The notes below the pieces were generated by a model. The model was not told the DNA's origin. It saw only the letters and a program-made list of their open reading frames with translations, and ran no database searches. Made by a program: the position numbers and the translations under genes. Of a stretch of DNA of 64,000 nt, positions 52,373-60,373 are shown one piece after another. The stretch's first letter is position 1. Every line of letters starts with the position of its first letter. Origin of the DNA: JBCBSP01 sp964550935 (GTDB lineage: Bacteria > Pseudomonadota > Alphaproteobacteria > Caulobacterales > Maricaulaceae); contig CAZKBB010000005.1 in assembly GCA_964550935.1 (NCBI GenBank), positions 3,832 to 67,831 of the forward strand. The letters are read 5' to 3'.

Positions 52373-53251
52373 ATGCAAACCACGATCTGGCGGCTGACCG
52401 CCTTCGGCCCGGCCGGCGTCATCAAGGCCGCCGGGGAGCGGTTGAACGCGGCCGACCAGGCGCCGGCGCTCGGCTGGTCGATGTTCGAGGAGCCGGACCC
52501 GCAGACCGCCCGGCTCGACATCCTGTTCGCCGAGCAGCCCGACGCGGGCGCGTTCGCGCAAAGCTGGGGGCTGGAGCGCGAGGACGTCGAGGTGCTGTTC
52601 GGCCCGCTGCCCGAGGAGGACTGGGTGGCGATGTCGCTGCAGGGCCTGCCGCCGGTGGAGGCCGGCCGCTTCGTGCTGCACGGCGGCCATACGCCGGCCG
52701 GCGACATCGCCGCGGGCAAGACCGCGATCCTGATCGAGGCCGGCCCCGCCTTCGGCACCGGCCATCACGGCACCACCAAGGGCTGCCTCATCGCGCTCGA
52801 CCGCCTGGCCGAGGCCGGCCCGGCGCCCAAGCGCGTGCTCGACCTCGGCGCGGGCACCGGCGCGCTCGCCATCGCCGCGGCGAAGGTCTGGGCCGAGGCC
52901 GAGATCATCGCTTCGGATATCGATGCGGACTCCGTCACCGAAACGATCGACAACGCTCAGAAGAACGCCGTCGCCGACCGCATCGAGGCGACCGAGGCGG
53001 ACGGCTTCGCCCATGCGCGGCTCGACGGGCCGTTCGATCTGATCCTCGCCAACATTCTCGCCGGGCCGCTGCAGGATCTCGCCCGCGACCTCGCCGCGCG
53101 CACCTCGCCGGGAGGGACGGTCGTTCTGTCGGGCCTTCTGGAGCATCAGGAAGACGCGGTGAAGGCGGCCTATGACGGCGCGGGGCTGAGCTTTCGCGCG
53201 CGCGACGTCATCGACGGCTGGGTGATCCTGACCTTCGACGCGCCCGGCTGA
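52373..53251 (+). CDS. prmA: Ribosomal protein L11 methyltransferase
   Basis: The 292-residue enzyme trimethylates L11. The N-terminal substrate-binding domain is divergent. The SAM domain shows EAGPAFGTGHHGTTKGCL, VLDLGAGTGALAIAAAK, SDIDADSVTETIDNA and the LILANILAGPL motif in which Asn and Leu line the target site. It lies 63 bases downstream of the helicase gene, same strand. Confidence 0.93.
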   Translation: MQTTIWRLTAFGPAGVIKAAGERLNAADQAPALGWSMFEEPDPQTARLDILFAEQPDAGAFAQSWGLEREDVEVLFGPLPEEDWVAMSLQGLPPVEAGRFVLHGGHTPAGDIAAGKTAILIEAGPAFGTGHHGTTKGCLIALDRLAEAGPAPKRVLDLGAGTGALAIAAAKVWAEAEIIASDIDADSVTETIDNAQKNAVADRIEATEADGFAHARLDGPFDLILANILAGPLQDLARDLAARTSPGGTVVLSGLLEHQEDAVKAAYDGAGLSFRARDVIDGWVILTFDAPG

Positions 53252-53318
53252 GCCGCCCGCCGTCGCGACACCGCTGCGCGCAAGACCCGACGGGCTTGCG
53301 GAGGCGCGCTTGACTCTC

Positions 53319-53342
53319 ATCAAAATATCATGTTTTCTTGAT
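53319..53342 (+). promoter_or_regulatory. Putative ArsR operator overlapping the arsRI promoter
   Basis: A 24-base imperfect palindrome has ends ATCAA and TTGAT and a central CATG. It follows a TTGACT -35-like hexamer at 53310-53315. It lies 2 bases before the arsR ATG. No ribosome-binding site is visible between it and the start codon, so the transcript may be leaderless. Assignment rests on position and symmetry. Confidence 0.45.
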
Positions 53343-53344
53343 TT

Positions 53345-53689
53345 ATGGATAAATCAAACGCCCTCGACGCGCTCGACGCGCTTTCCCACGACACCCGGCT
53401 CGACCTGTTCCGGCTTCTGGTCCGGGCCGGCCGGTCCGGCCTCGCGGCCGGCGACGCGGCCGAGCGGCTGGCGCTGCGCCAGAACACCGCCTCGACCAAT
53501 CTCGCGATCCTGGCGCGCGCCGGGCTCGTCCAATCGCGGCGCGAGGGGCGCAACATCATCTACGCGGCGAATTTCGACACGATGCGCGGGCTCGTCGGCT
53601 TCCTGATGAAGGATTGCTGCGCGGGCGCGCCGGCGAAAGTCGATCCGCTGCTCGATCAGATCACGGCGAACCAAGGAGAGACGCCATGA
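53345..53689 (+). CDS. ArsR-family metalloregulator with C-terminal Cys-Cys
   Basis: The 114-residue winged-helix repressor has ALSHDTRLDLFRLLVRAG, the recognition region RQNTASTNLAILARAGLV and wing SRREGRNIIYAANF. Its only cysteines are Cys91-Cys92 (KDCCAGAP). The classical alpha-3 CVC motif is missing. A C-terminal vicinal pair is reminiscent of ArsR proteins that sense trivalent organoarsenicals. The next gene overlaps by ATGA and encodes an ArsI-like enzyme, supporting arsenical sensing. Confidence 0.82.
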   Translation: MDKSNALDALDALSHDTRLDLFRLLVRAGRSGLAAGDAAERLALRQNTASTNLAILARAGLVQSRREGRNIIYAANFDTMRGLVGFLMKDCCAGAPAKVDPLLDQITANQGETP

Positions 53690-54114
53690 CACGCTTTCAT
53701 CTCGCCCTCACGGTGTCCGACCTGGACCGGTCGGCGGCCTTCTACACCCGCCTGTTCGGCGCCGCGCCGGTCGTGCGCGAAGCCGATTACGCCAAGTGGA
53801 TCGTTGAGGATCCGGCGCTGAACCTGTCGCTGTCCACCCGCGGCTCGACGCACGGCGTGGACCATGTGGGCCTGGAGACCGACAGCGACGAGGGTCTCGC
53901 GGAGCTGCGCGCCGCGCTCGTGGCCGCCGAAGGCCCGCTCCTGGACCAGCCCGACGTGACGTGCTGCTACGCCCGCTCGGCGAAGACCTGGACCCATGAT
54001 CCAGACGGCGTCGCGTGGGAGACGTTCCGCAGCTACGGTCGAACCGCCGAATACGGCGACGGCTCGCGCGACCGCGCAAGGCTCGCGGGAGCGAGCGAAC
54101 AGCCTTGCTGTTGA
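53686..54114 (+). CDS. arsI: ArsI/CadI-family VOC metalloenzyme (C-As lyase-like)
   Basis: The 142-residue VOC protein has FHLALTVSDLDRSAAFYTRL and YAKWIVEDPALNLSLS. The metal triad is His5, His60 (GVDHVGLE) and Glu112 (VAWETF). The substrate-binding pair Cys93-Cys94 sits in VTCCYARSAKTW, with an extra Cys-Cys at the very end. ArsI enzymes use Fe(II) and oxygen to cleave the C-As bond of trivalent methyl or aromatic arsenicals. No arsenite efflux gene or reductase follows in the window. Confidence 0.82.
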   Translation: MTRFHLALTVSDLDRSAAFYTRLFGAAPVVREADYAKWIVEDPALNLSLSTRGSTHGVDHVGLETDSDEGLAELRAALVAAEGPLLDQPDVTCCYARSAKTWTHDPDGVAWETFRSYGRTAEYGDGSRDRARLAGASEQPCC

Positions 54115-54123
54115 AACGAAGGC

Positions 54124-54197
54124 CTCACCCCGGCCGGCGCCCGTCGGGGGGCGTTGGCGCGAGAGGGGAGCGCGCTGGCGGGCGCGACCGGGGTGAG
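54124..54197. repeat. Large inverted repeat downstream of arsI
   Basis: The outer arms CTCACCCCGG (54124-54133) and CCGGGGTGAG (54188-54197) are perfect complements, and inner arms GCGCCCG and CGGGCGC extend the stem. It starts 9 bases after the arsI stop and has no T-run. It could end transcription in a Rho-like way or be a palindromic repeat unit. Confidence 0.55.
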
Positions 54198-54209
54198 TTC
54201 GCGCGCCGC

Positions 54210-54353
54210 TTAGCGGCGGCGGATGACGCCGGGCAAGCCGGCGCGTTCGAACACGGCGTTCCAGTCGGTCGTGCGCGGACGGGCGCGGGAGCGCTCAAGG
54301 CCGGCGAGCGCGTCGCAACCGGTCAGGCGAAGATGATCGTCATGCCCGCTCAT
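54210..54353 (-). CDS. Possible 47-residue small protein
   Basis: A short frame starts at the ATG at 54353 with GAGGAG 8 bases upstream, and ends in TAA. The product begins MSGHDDHLRLTGCDAL, contains TTDWNAVFERAGLP and ends VIRRR. It is hydrophilic with a basic tail. The good ribosome site and balanced composition argue for a real gene. I do not recognise it. Confidence 0.4.
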   Translation of the reverse strand: MSGHDDHLRLTGCDALAGLERSRARPRTTDWNAVFERAGLPGVIRRR

Positions 54354-54743
54354 GGCGCGGTCTCCTCAAATCCTTCGGCCTCAGAATCGAGCCTCTTGAA
54401 GGTTTTGTGAAGCCCCGCGCACGCATCGCCGCCATGCGTTCGTGTCAAGGCTCGCGAAACCCGGCTGTGCGGCAACCCGGCGCGGCGCCTCCCGCCTTGT
54501 CGATGTCGAAGACACGCACACGAACCTGACACTGAGAACGCCGCCCCGAAGACCGCCACGCGCGCCATGCTCGCCACGCTGACGGGTCATGTCGAGCCGC
54601 CCGCGGCGAAAAAGGCGCGCGACATGCTCGACGATGACGCCAAGCCGTTCTGGCCGATTGCGGCGTGATCGCGCGCCCTCACGCTCAGGCTTTCGGCAGG
54701 GTTGCGATTGATCGCGGGCCGGGCGCGCACTAGCGTCTGACCC
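54354..54743. other. Gene-poor stretch with degraded coding sequence
   Basis: These 390 bases hold no full gene. A plus-strand frame at 54567-54668 encodes MLATLTGHVEPPAAKKARDM and then DAKPFWPIAA before a TGA. It looks like the C-terminal end of a larger protein whose upstream part is out of frame or lost. The aminopeptidase promoter presumably lies near 54690-54740. Confidence 0.35.
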
Positions 54744-56579
54744 ATGAGCGAACATATCCAGCAATTCGAGCCCTGGGGCGGCCCCGCCTTCGGGCGCGAG
54801 AACCTGCCGAAGCTGCGCGAGGCGCTCGCCGCGGCCGGCCTCGACGGCGTGCTCATCCCCCATGAGGACGAGTACGACAACGAATACCTGCCCGCCTACA
54901 CGCAGCGCTTGGCCTGGGCGACCGGCTTCACCGGCTCGGCCGGCGCGGCGATCGTGATGCGCGACCGCGCCGCGGTGTTCGTCGACGGGCGCTACACCAT
55001 ACAAGTGCGCGCCCAGGTCGACCCCGAGCTGTTCGCCTTCGAGGACATCGCCGAAACCGGCCTTGGCGGCTGGATCCGGCGCGAAGGCCGCAAGGGCGAG
55101 CGCATCGGCTATGACCCGCGCCTGCACGCGCCCGATCGTCTGGCCGCCATCGAGCAAGCTGCGGCGAAAGCCGGCGTCGAACTCGTCGCGGTGGAGCCCC
55201 ACCCGATCGATGAGGCCTGGACCGACCGGCCGGCCCCGCCGAGCGCCCCGGTCACGCCGCACCCGATCGCGTTCGCCGGCGAAAGCCACGCCGACAAGCG
55301 CGCGCGCGTCGGCGCGGCGATCGAGGACTCCGGCGCTCACGCCGCGGCGATCACCGCGCCGGCCTCCATCGCCTGGCTGTTCAACATCCGCGGCGGCGAC
55401 GTGCAGTGCTCGCCCTTGCCGCTGTCCAGCGCGATCCTCAACGCGGACGGCGCCGCCACCTTGTTCATCGAGGAGTCCAAGCTCGACCCGGAGACCCGCG
55501 AGCATCTTGGAAACGCGGTCGAGATCCGCCCCGAGGCCGAGTTCGGCCCGGCGCTGGAGGCGCTCTCGGACAAAACCGTCATCGCCGATCCCGCCAGCGC
55601 CTCGGTCTGGGTGTTCCAGCGCCTGGAGGCCGCCGGCGCACGCGTGAAGCGTCAGGCCGACCCGGTCGCCCTGCCCAAGGCGTGTAAGAACGCCGCCGAG
55701 GTGGAGGGCGCGCGCCAGGCCCATATCCGCGACGGCGCGGCGATCGTGCGCTTCCTGCACTGGTTGGACACCGAAGCCCAGTCCGGCGAAGTCGACGAGA
55801 TCCAGGCCGCGGTGCGGCTGGAGGATCTGCGCCGGACAAACCACGAGTTCCGCGATCTCTCCTTCGAGACGATCTCCGGCGCAGGCCCCAACGGCGCCCT
55901 GCCCCACTACCGGGTCAACACCGATACGGTGCGCAAGCTGGAGCGCGGCTCGCTCTATCTGGTGGACTCAGGCGGGCAGTATCCCGACGGCACGACCGAC
56001 ATCACACGCACCGTCCCGATCGGCGAGCCGACGGCCGAGATGCGCCGGCACTTCACCCTGGTCCTGAAGGGCCATATCGCGCTCTCGCGCATCCGCTTTC
56101 CCAAGAGCGTCTCCGGCGCCCAGCTCGACGCGCTGGCGCGCCAGCCGCTGTGGATGGCCGGGCTCGACTACGACCACGGCACCGGCCACGGCGTGGGCAG
56201 CTATCTCGGCGTGCACGAAGGCCCCCAGCGCATCGGCAAGATGGCCGGTGGGGTGGCGCTGGAGCCGGGCATGATCGTCTCCAACGAGCCGGGCTACTAC
56301 AAGGACGGCGCCTACGGCATCCGCATCGAGAACCTGCAGGTGGTCACCGCGCCTGAACCCATCGACGGGGGCGAGCGCGAGATGCTGGGCTTTGAGACCC
56401 TGACCCTGGCGCCAATCCATCGCGGCCTGATCGACACCGGGCGCTTGGACGCCGGCGAGCTGGCCTGGCTCGACGCCTATCACGCCGATGTGCGCAGCCG
56501 CATCCTGCCGCTGGTGGACGGCGAAACGGCCAATTGGCTGATCAAGGCCTGCGAACCGCTTTACGGCGCGACGCCTTAG
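54744..56579 (+). CDS. Xaa-Pro aminopeptidase (aminopeptidase P, long form)
   Basis: The 611-residue M24B peptidase has two N-terminal creatinase-like domains and a C-terminal pita-bread domain, the eukaryotic-type three-domain form. Metal ligands are the two Asp in VDSGGQYPDGTTDITRT, the His in HGTGHGVGSYLGVHEGP, and Glu in SNEPGYYKDGAYG and RIENLQVV. It removes N-terminal residues before proline. A palindromic repeat follows its stop. Confidence 0.92.
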   Translation: MSEHIQQFEPWGGPAFGRENLPKLREALAAAGLDGVLIPHEDEYDNEYLPAYTQRLAWATGFTGSAGAAIVMRDRAAVFVDGRYTIQVRAQVDPELFAFEDIAETGLGGWIRREGRKGERIGYDPRLHAPDRLAAIEQAAAKAGVELVAVEPHPIDEAWTDRPAPPSAPVTPHPIAFAGESHADKRARVGAAIEDSGAHAAAITAPASIAWLFNIRGGDVQCSPLPLSSAILNADGAATLFIEESKLDPETREHLGNAVEIRPEAEFGPALEALSDKTVIADPASASVWVFQRLEAAGARVKRQADPVALPKACKNAAEVEGARQAHIRDGAAIVRFLHWLDTEAQSGEVDEIQAAVRLEDLRRTNHEFRDLSFETISGAGPNGALPHYRVNTDTVRKLERGSLYLVDSGGQYPDGTTDITRTVPIGEPTAEMRRHFTLVLKGHIALSRIRFPKSVSGAQLDALARQPLWMAGLDYDHGTGHGVGSYLGVHEGPQRIGKMAGGVALEPGMIVSNEPGYYKDGAYGIRIENLQVVTAPEPIDGGEREMLGFETLTLAPIHRGLIDTGRLDAGELAWLDAYHADVRSRILPLVDGETANWLIKACEPLYGATP

Positions 56580-56594
56580 GCGCCCTTACGCCCA

Positions 56595-56684
56595 GAGGTC
56601 CCGGATCGCGGCTTCGCCGCGTCCGGGAGTTCAGGCTTTTCAGAATGAATTCCCGGGCGAAGCGAAGCGAAGACCTGGGACCTC
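56595..56684. repeat. Palindromic intergenic repeat, copy 1
   Basis: The unit starts GAGGTCCCGG and has inner arms around CCGGGAGTTCA and TGAATTCCCGGG. It ends GACCTGGGACCTC. It lies between the convergent aminopeptidase and ribF genes. A second copy with the same plan is at 59364-59447. Confidence 0.75.
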
Positions 56685-56691
56685 AATGCGA

Positions 56692-57630
56692 TTAAGCGCC
56701 CAACACCTGGCGCGCTTTCGCGCTGTCTTTGGCGATCTGGGCTTTGAGCGCATCCAGGCCGTCGAACTTCGTCTCCGGGCGGATAAAGGCCTCCAGCGCC
56801 ACCTCGACCGTTTCGCCGTAGAGATCGGCGGCGAAGTCGAACAGGTGCGCTTCAAGGCGCGCGTCGAGGCCGGCCACGGTCGGGCGCCGTCCAATATTCG
56901 CCACCCCTGGAACCGTGCGCCCGTCGGCCAGGCGCGCGCGCACCGCGTAGACGCCGAATTTCGGGCGCACATAGTCGCCGAGCGCGACGTTCGCGGTGGG
57001 AAAGCCGATCGTGCGCCCGCGCTGGTCGCCCTTGGCGACGACGCCCTCGATCGCGAAGGGCCGGCCGAGGAGATCGCGCGCCCGCTCCGGCGCGCCGGCC
57101 TGGATCGCTTCGCGGATCTGAGTGGAGGAGATCTTGCCGCCCTCGCCGGCGACCTCCTCGGCCGCGCGCGCCTCGAACCCGAACGCGCCGCCGAGGCGGG
57201 CGAGATCGTCCGCGCCGCCCGCGCGATCCTTGCCGAAGCGGAAATCGCCCCCCGTCACCACGCCGTCGAGCTTCAAACCCTGCGCCAGCACGTCGCGCGT
57301 GAAGGCCTCAGGGCTCATCGCGGCGGTCTCGGGGCCGAACGGGATCAGGTGAACGCGCGCCGCGCCGGCTTGGGCTAGCGCACGCGCGCGCTGCGCATCG
57401 CTGTGCAGTCGGAAGGGCGGAGAGTCAGGGGCGAAATAGCGTCTGGGGTGAGGTTTGAAACAAGCCGCCACCAGGGGGGCGCCGATCTTCGCGGCGAGCG
57501 CAGCGGCGGTGTTCAGAACGGCCAGATGGCCGCGATGCACGCCGTCGAAATTGCCCAGCGCCGCGACCCCGCCCGTGGCGGTCTCGGCCAGCGCGGCGTA
57601 CCCTTCTATGACCTCGACGGTGCGTGCCAT
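56692..57630 (-). CDS. ribF: Bifunctional riboflavin kinase/FAD synthetase
   Basis: The 312-residue enzyme makes FMN and FAD. The N-terminal adenylyltransferase domain has LGNFDGVHRGHLAVL, FKPHPRRYF, VVTGGDFRFGKDRAG and ISSTQIREAI. The kinase domain has GRTIGFPTANV, GVYAVRA and GVANIGRRPTV. It is followed upstream by a MaoC gene on the same strand, 14 bases away. Confidence 0.95.
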   Translation of the reverse strand: MARTVEVIEGYAALAETATGGVAALGNFDGVHRGHLAVLNTAAALAAKIGAPLVAACFKPHPRRYFAPDSPPFRLHSDAQRARALAQAGAARVHLIPFGPETAAMSPEAFTRDVLAQGLKLDGVVTGGDFRFGKDRAGGADDLARLGGAFGFEARAAEEVAGEGGKISSTQIREAIQAGAPERARDLLGRPFAIEGVVAKGDQRGRTIGFPTANVALGDYVRPKFGVYAVRARLADGRTVPGVANIGRRPTVAGLDARLEAHLFDFAADLYGETVEVALEAFIRPETKFDGLDALKAQIAKDSAKARQVLGA

Positions 57631-57644
57631 TCAGCGCGGCCGGA

Positions 57645-58088
57645 TCACGCGGCGCGCGAGCGGCGCTTGCGAACCATGACCTCGGCGTCGGCCTCCATCA
57701 CCGTCTCGCCCTCCACCGAGCAGGTGCACACGAGCTTGACGCGGCGCGCCTTGACGTCGACCTCGGCCACCTCGGCGCGCGCGATCACCGTGTCGCCGAT
57801 GCGCACCGGGCGCTCAAAGCGCATGGTCATCGCCTGGAACACCGCGCCGGGGCCCGGCAGGTGGTTCCCGAGCACGCAGGAGATGAAGGAGGCCACCAGG
57901 GCGCCGTGCGCGATGCGCCCGCGAAACGCGGTCTTGGCGGCGTACGCCTCGTCCATGTGCAGCGGATTGAAGTCGCCGGAGACCTCGGCGAATTTGCGCA
58001 CCGCGGCGTCGTCGACGAGGCGCGTGATCTGCGCGCTCTGGCCCACACTCAACTCGTCCAGACCGAAGCCCTGGGTCTCCGCGCTCAT
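57645..58088 (-). CDS. MaoC-family dehydratase
   Basis: The 147-residue hot-dog protein has the hydratase-2 motif SGDFNPLHMDEAYA with the Asp/His pair, and GRIAHGALVASFISCVLGNHLPG. It probably acts on enoyl-CoA. It is the first gene of a two-gene unit with ribF (14-base gap); there is no known functional link. Confidence 0.82.
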   Translation of the reverse strand: MSAETQGFGLDELSVGQSAQITRLVDDAAVRKFAEVSGDFNPLHMDEAYAAKTAFRGRIAHGALVASFISCVLGNHLPGPGAVFQAMTMRFERPVRIGDTVIARAEVAEVDVKARRVKLVCTCSVEGETVMEADAEVMVRKRRSRAA

Positions 58089-58224
58089 CGTCCCGCAGCC
58101 TTCCGCATCACAGTATGCCCTGTGTTTAACCGAATTTTGACCGCGCGTGTCTAGCTTTGCTCAGGATGGAGGGACGCGGCGCCGGCCGGGCCCTCATCGA
58201 TTAGAAGAATGGATGGAGGCGGGG

Positions 58225-58611
58225 ATGGCTGTCGACACGTCGATGCCGGTTCTGATCGTAGACGACTACAAGACGATGCTGCGGATCATCCGCAATCTGT
58301 TGAAGCAGATCGGCTTCGAGAACGTAGACGAGGCGTCGGACGGAGCCGAGGCCTTTGAGAAGATGAAGAAGCAAAAATACGGCTTGGTCATCTCCGACTG
58401 GAACATGGAGCCGATGACCGGCTACGAGCTTCTCAAGAAGGTGCGCGCCGACGAGCAGATCAAGGCCACGCCCTTCATCATGGTCACCGCGGAATCCAAG
58501 ACCGAAAACGTCGTCGCGGCGAAGAAGGCGGGCGTGAACAACTACATCGTCAAGCCGTTCAACGCCGGCACGCTGAAGGCCAAGATGACCGCCGTCCTCG
58601 GCGACTTCTAA
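58225..58611 (+). CDS. CheY-like single-domain response regulator
   Basis: The 128-residue receiver has the acidic pair Asp13/Asp14, phospho-acceptor Asp58 (ISDWNMEP), Thr88 and Lys110 (YIVKPFNA), the complete CheY set. No output domain is present. The ATG at 58225 has GGAGG just upstream. It is followed 58 bases later by a CheZ-like phosphatase, so it is probably a motility-type CheY acting on the flagellar motor. Confidence 0.88.
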   Translation: MAVDTSMPVLIVDDYKTMLRIIRNLLKQIGFENVDEASDGAEAFEKMKKQKYGLVISDWNMEPMTGYELLKKVRADEQIKATPFIMVTAESKTENVVAAKKAGVNNYIVKPFNAGTLKAKMTAVLGDF

Positions 58612-58669
58612 ACACGCTCGACGCCGCCGGCGCGCGCGGACGCGCCGCGATTCCAAGGGAGGGCCGGTC

Positions 58670-59347
58670 ATGGCCGCCGCTCAAGACATCGCAAAACGCT
58701 TCCGCGAGTCGCTCGCGGAGCTTAAGGCCTGCGACCTTCAAAAAGCCCAGGTGATGGACGTGCTGAACATGTCTCAGCAGCTGGCCGAGACGATGCAGAT
58801 CTTCTTCTCCTCGCTCGACAAGTCGATCTACGGCGAGTTCAGCTACATCGCCAACTACATCGCGCGCACGCGCGACGAGATCTCCAAGCTGCGACCCAAC
58901 GACATCAAGGAGCAGCGCATCCCGTCCGCGGGCAAGGAGCTTGAGGCGGTCGTCACCGACACCGAGAAGGCCACCGAATCCATCATGGCCGAGGCCGAGG
59001 CGATCATGGCCGCCGACGCCTCAAACCTTGAGGGCTACAAGGCCGCGGTCGATGAGGCGATGATGCGGATCATCGAATCCTGCTCCTTCCAGGACCTCGC
59101 CGGTCAGCGGCTGCAGAAGGTGGTCGCCTCGCTCTCCCACGTGGAGAAGCGCGTCACCCGATTCGCCCAGGCCATGGGCGTGCACGACGCCGAGGCCGAT
59201 GAAGACGAGGTCTGCGAGGAAGAGCGCCGCAAGGCCCTGCACCTGAACGGCCCCGCCCTCGGCGGACCGGAGCGCAAGCAGGACGAAGTCGACGAAATCC
59301 TCGAAAGCGATCTCGACCAGAACGCCATCGACGCCCTGTTCGACTAG
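58670..59347 (+). CDS. CheZ-like CheY-P phosphatase
   Basis: The 225-residue helical protein has the CheZ active-site block SCSFQDLAGQRLQKV with Asp142 and Gln146, matching the D-x-x-x-Q pair of CheZ. Its C-terminal peptide ESDLDQNAIDALFD resembles the CheZ tail that binds CheY. It would dephosphorylate the regulator encoded just upstream. The ATG has GGGAGG 7 bases upstream. No other chemotaxis gene is in the window. Confidence 0.87.
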   Translation: MAAAQDIAKRFRESLAELKACDLQKAQVMDVLNMSQQLAETMQIFFSSLDKSIYGEFSYIANYIARTRDEISKLRPNDIKEQRIPSAGKELEAVVTDTEKATESIMAEAEAIMAADASNLEGYKAAVDEAMMRIIESCSFQDLAGQRLQKVVASLSHVEKRVTRFAQAMGVHDAEADEDEVCEEERRKALHLNGPALGGPERKQDEVDEILESDLDQNAIDALFD

Positions 59348-59363
59348 GCGCCCTTTCGAGCCT

Positions 59364-59447
59364 GAGGTCCCGGCTCTCGCCTGCGGCTCGGCCGGGAATT
59401 CAGTTTGAAGAGCATGAATTCCCGGGCGCGCAGCGAACCGGGACCTC
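59364..59447. repeat. Palindromic intergenic repeat, copy 2
   Basis: This has the same architecture as copy 1: GAGGTCCCGG at the left, CCGGGAATTCA and TGAATTCCCGGG inside, and CCGGGACCTC at the right. It lies between the convergent cheZ-like and HAD genes, again directly after a stop codon. Confidence 0.75.
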
Positions 59448-59468
59448 TTAACGCTTCGGCGAATCCGG

Positions 59469-60338
59469 TCACCACTTAAGCACGCTCGCGGCATAGCGCG
59501 CATGCACGCTCCGGTCGGCGAGTTTGGTCTCCACCGCGCCCGCGTCGAGCCCGTTTTCGAAGTCCGCGCCCAGAATCCCGCCAGTGATGAAGAGCGCGTC
59601 GATGCCTTGCGCGTTCGCCCCGCCCACATCGGTCTCCGGCCCGTCGCCGACGGCGAGCAGGCGCTCGCGCACCCAGGCGACGCCGAGCGCTTCGAGCCTG
59701 GCTTTGGCGCTGTCATAGATGGCGTCGTGCGGCTTGCCGGCGTAGATCACGCTGCCGCCCAGCTCTTCATAGGCTTCAGCGAGCGCGCCGGCGCAGTAGA
59801 GCAGTCGGTCGCCGAACTGGACCACGCGGTCCGGGTTCGCGCACACCATCTCAAGCCCGCGCTCCACGGCCGTCGACAGCAGCGTCTCGTAATCCTCCGG
59901 CGTCTCGGTCTCCCAGTCGAAAAGACCGGTGTTGGAGATGAAGCGAGACTCCTCCAGCGGCGCGAAGTCCAGCCCCGCGCCCTCATAAATGCTGTCGTCC
60001 CAGTCCGGGCCGAGCTTGAAAGCCGGGCCAGGCGCGCGGGCCTTGAGCACCTCGTGCGTGGCCCCGCCCGAGGTGACCGCGTCGTCCCAGGCGTCGTCCG
60101 GCGCGCCCATCTCTGCGAGCTGATCCAGCAGCCCCGAGGGACGGCGCGGGGAGTTGGAGACCAGCACGACGCGGCCGCCGCGCGCGCGAAAGCGCTGCAG
60201 CGCCTCGATCGCATCAGGCAGCAGCGCGCGCCCGTCGCGGATCACCCCCCACACGTCGCACAGGATCGCGTCATAGCGATCGGCGATGTCCTTGAGGCGG
60301 GCGGGGGTTTCGGGGCGGGTGTTCGGCTTGGTCATCAC
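59469..60338 (-). CDS. HAD-superfamily IIA phosphatase (TIGR01459-type)
   Basis: The 289-residue hydrolase has the nucleophile motif AILCDVWGVIRDG, motif II LVSNSPRRP, and motif IV AVGDGPETDVGGANAQG with the cap between. This matches the TIGR01459 group found mainly in alphaproteobacteria. It probably dephosphorylates a small metabolite; the substrate is unknown. Confidence 0.83.
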   Translation of the reverse strand: MMTKPNTRPETPARLKDIADRYDAILCDVWGVIRDGRALLPDAIEALQRFRARGGRVVLVSNSPRRPSGLLDQLAEMGAPDDAWDDAVTSGGATHEVLKARAPGPAFKLGPDWDDSIYEGAGLDFAPLEESRFISNTGLFDWETETPEDYETLLSTAVERGLEMVCANPDRVVQFGDRLLYCAGALAEAYEELGGSVIYAGKPHDAIYDSAKARLEALGVAWVRERLLAVGDGPETDVGGANAQGIDALFITGGILGADFENGLDAGAVETKLADRSVHARYAASVLKW

Positions 60339-60373
60339 CGGCTTGAACCAGCCGGCCCGCGGCCGGTCAAGCT

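Noticed and set aside
54381..55907. 508-codon minus-strand frame
   Set aside because: Antisense to the aminopeptidase P gene and without recognisable motifs.
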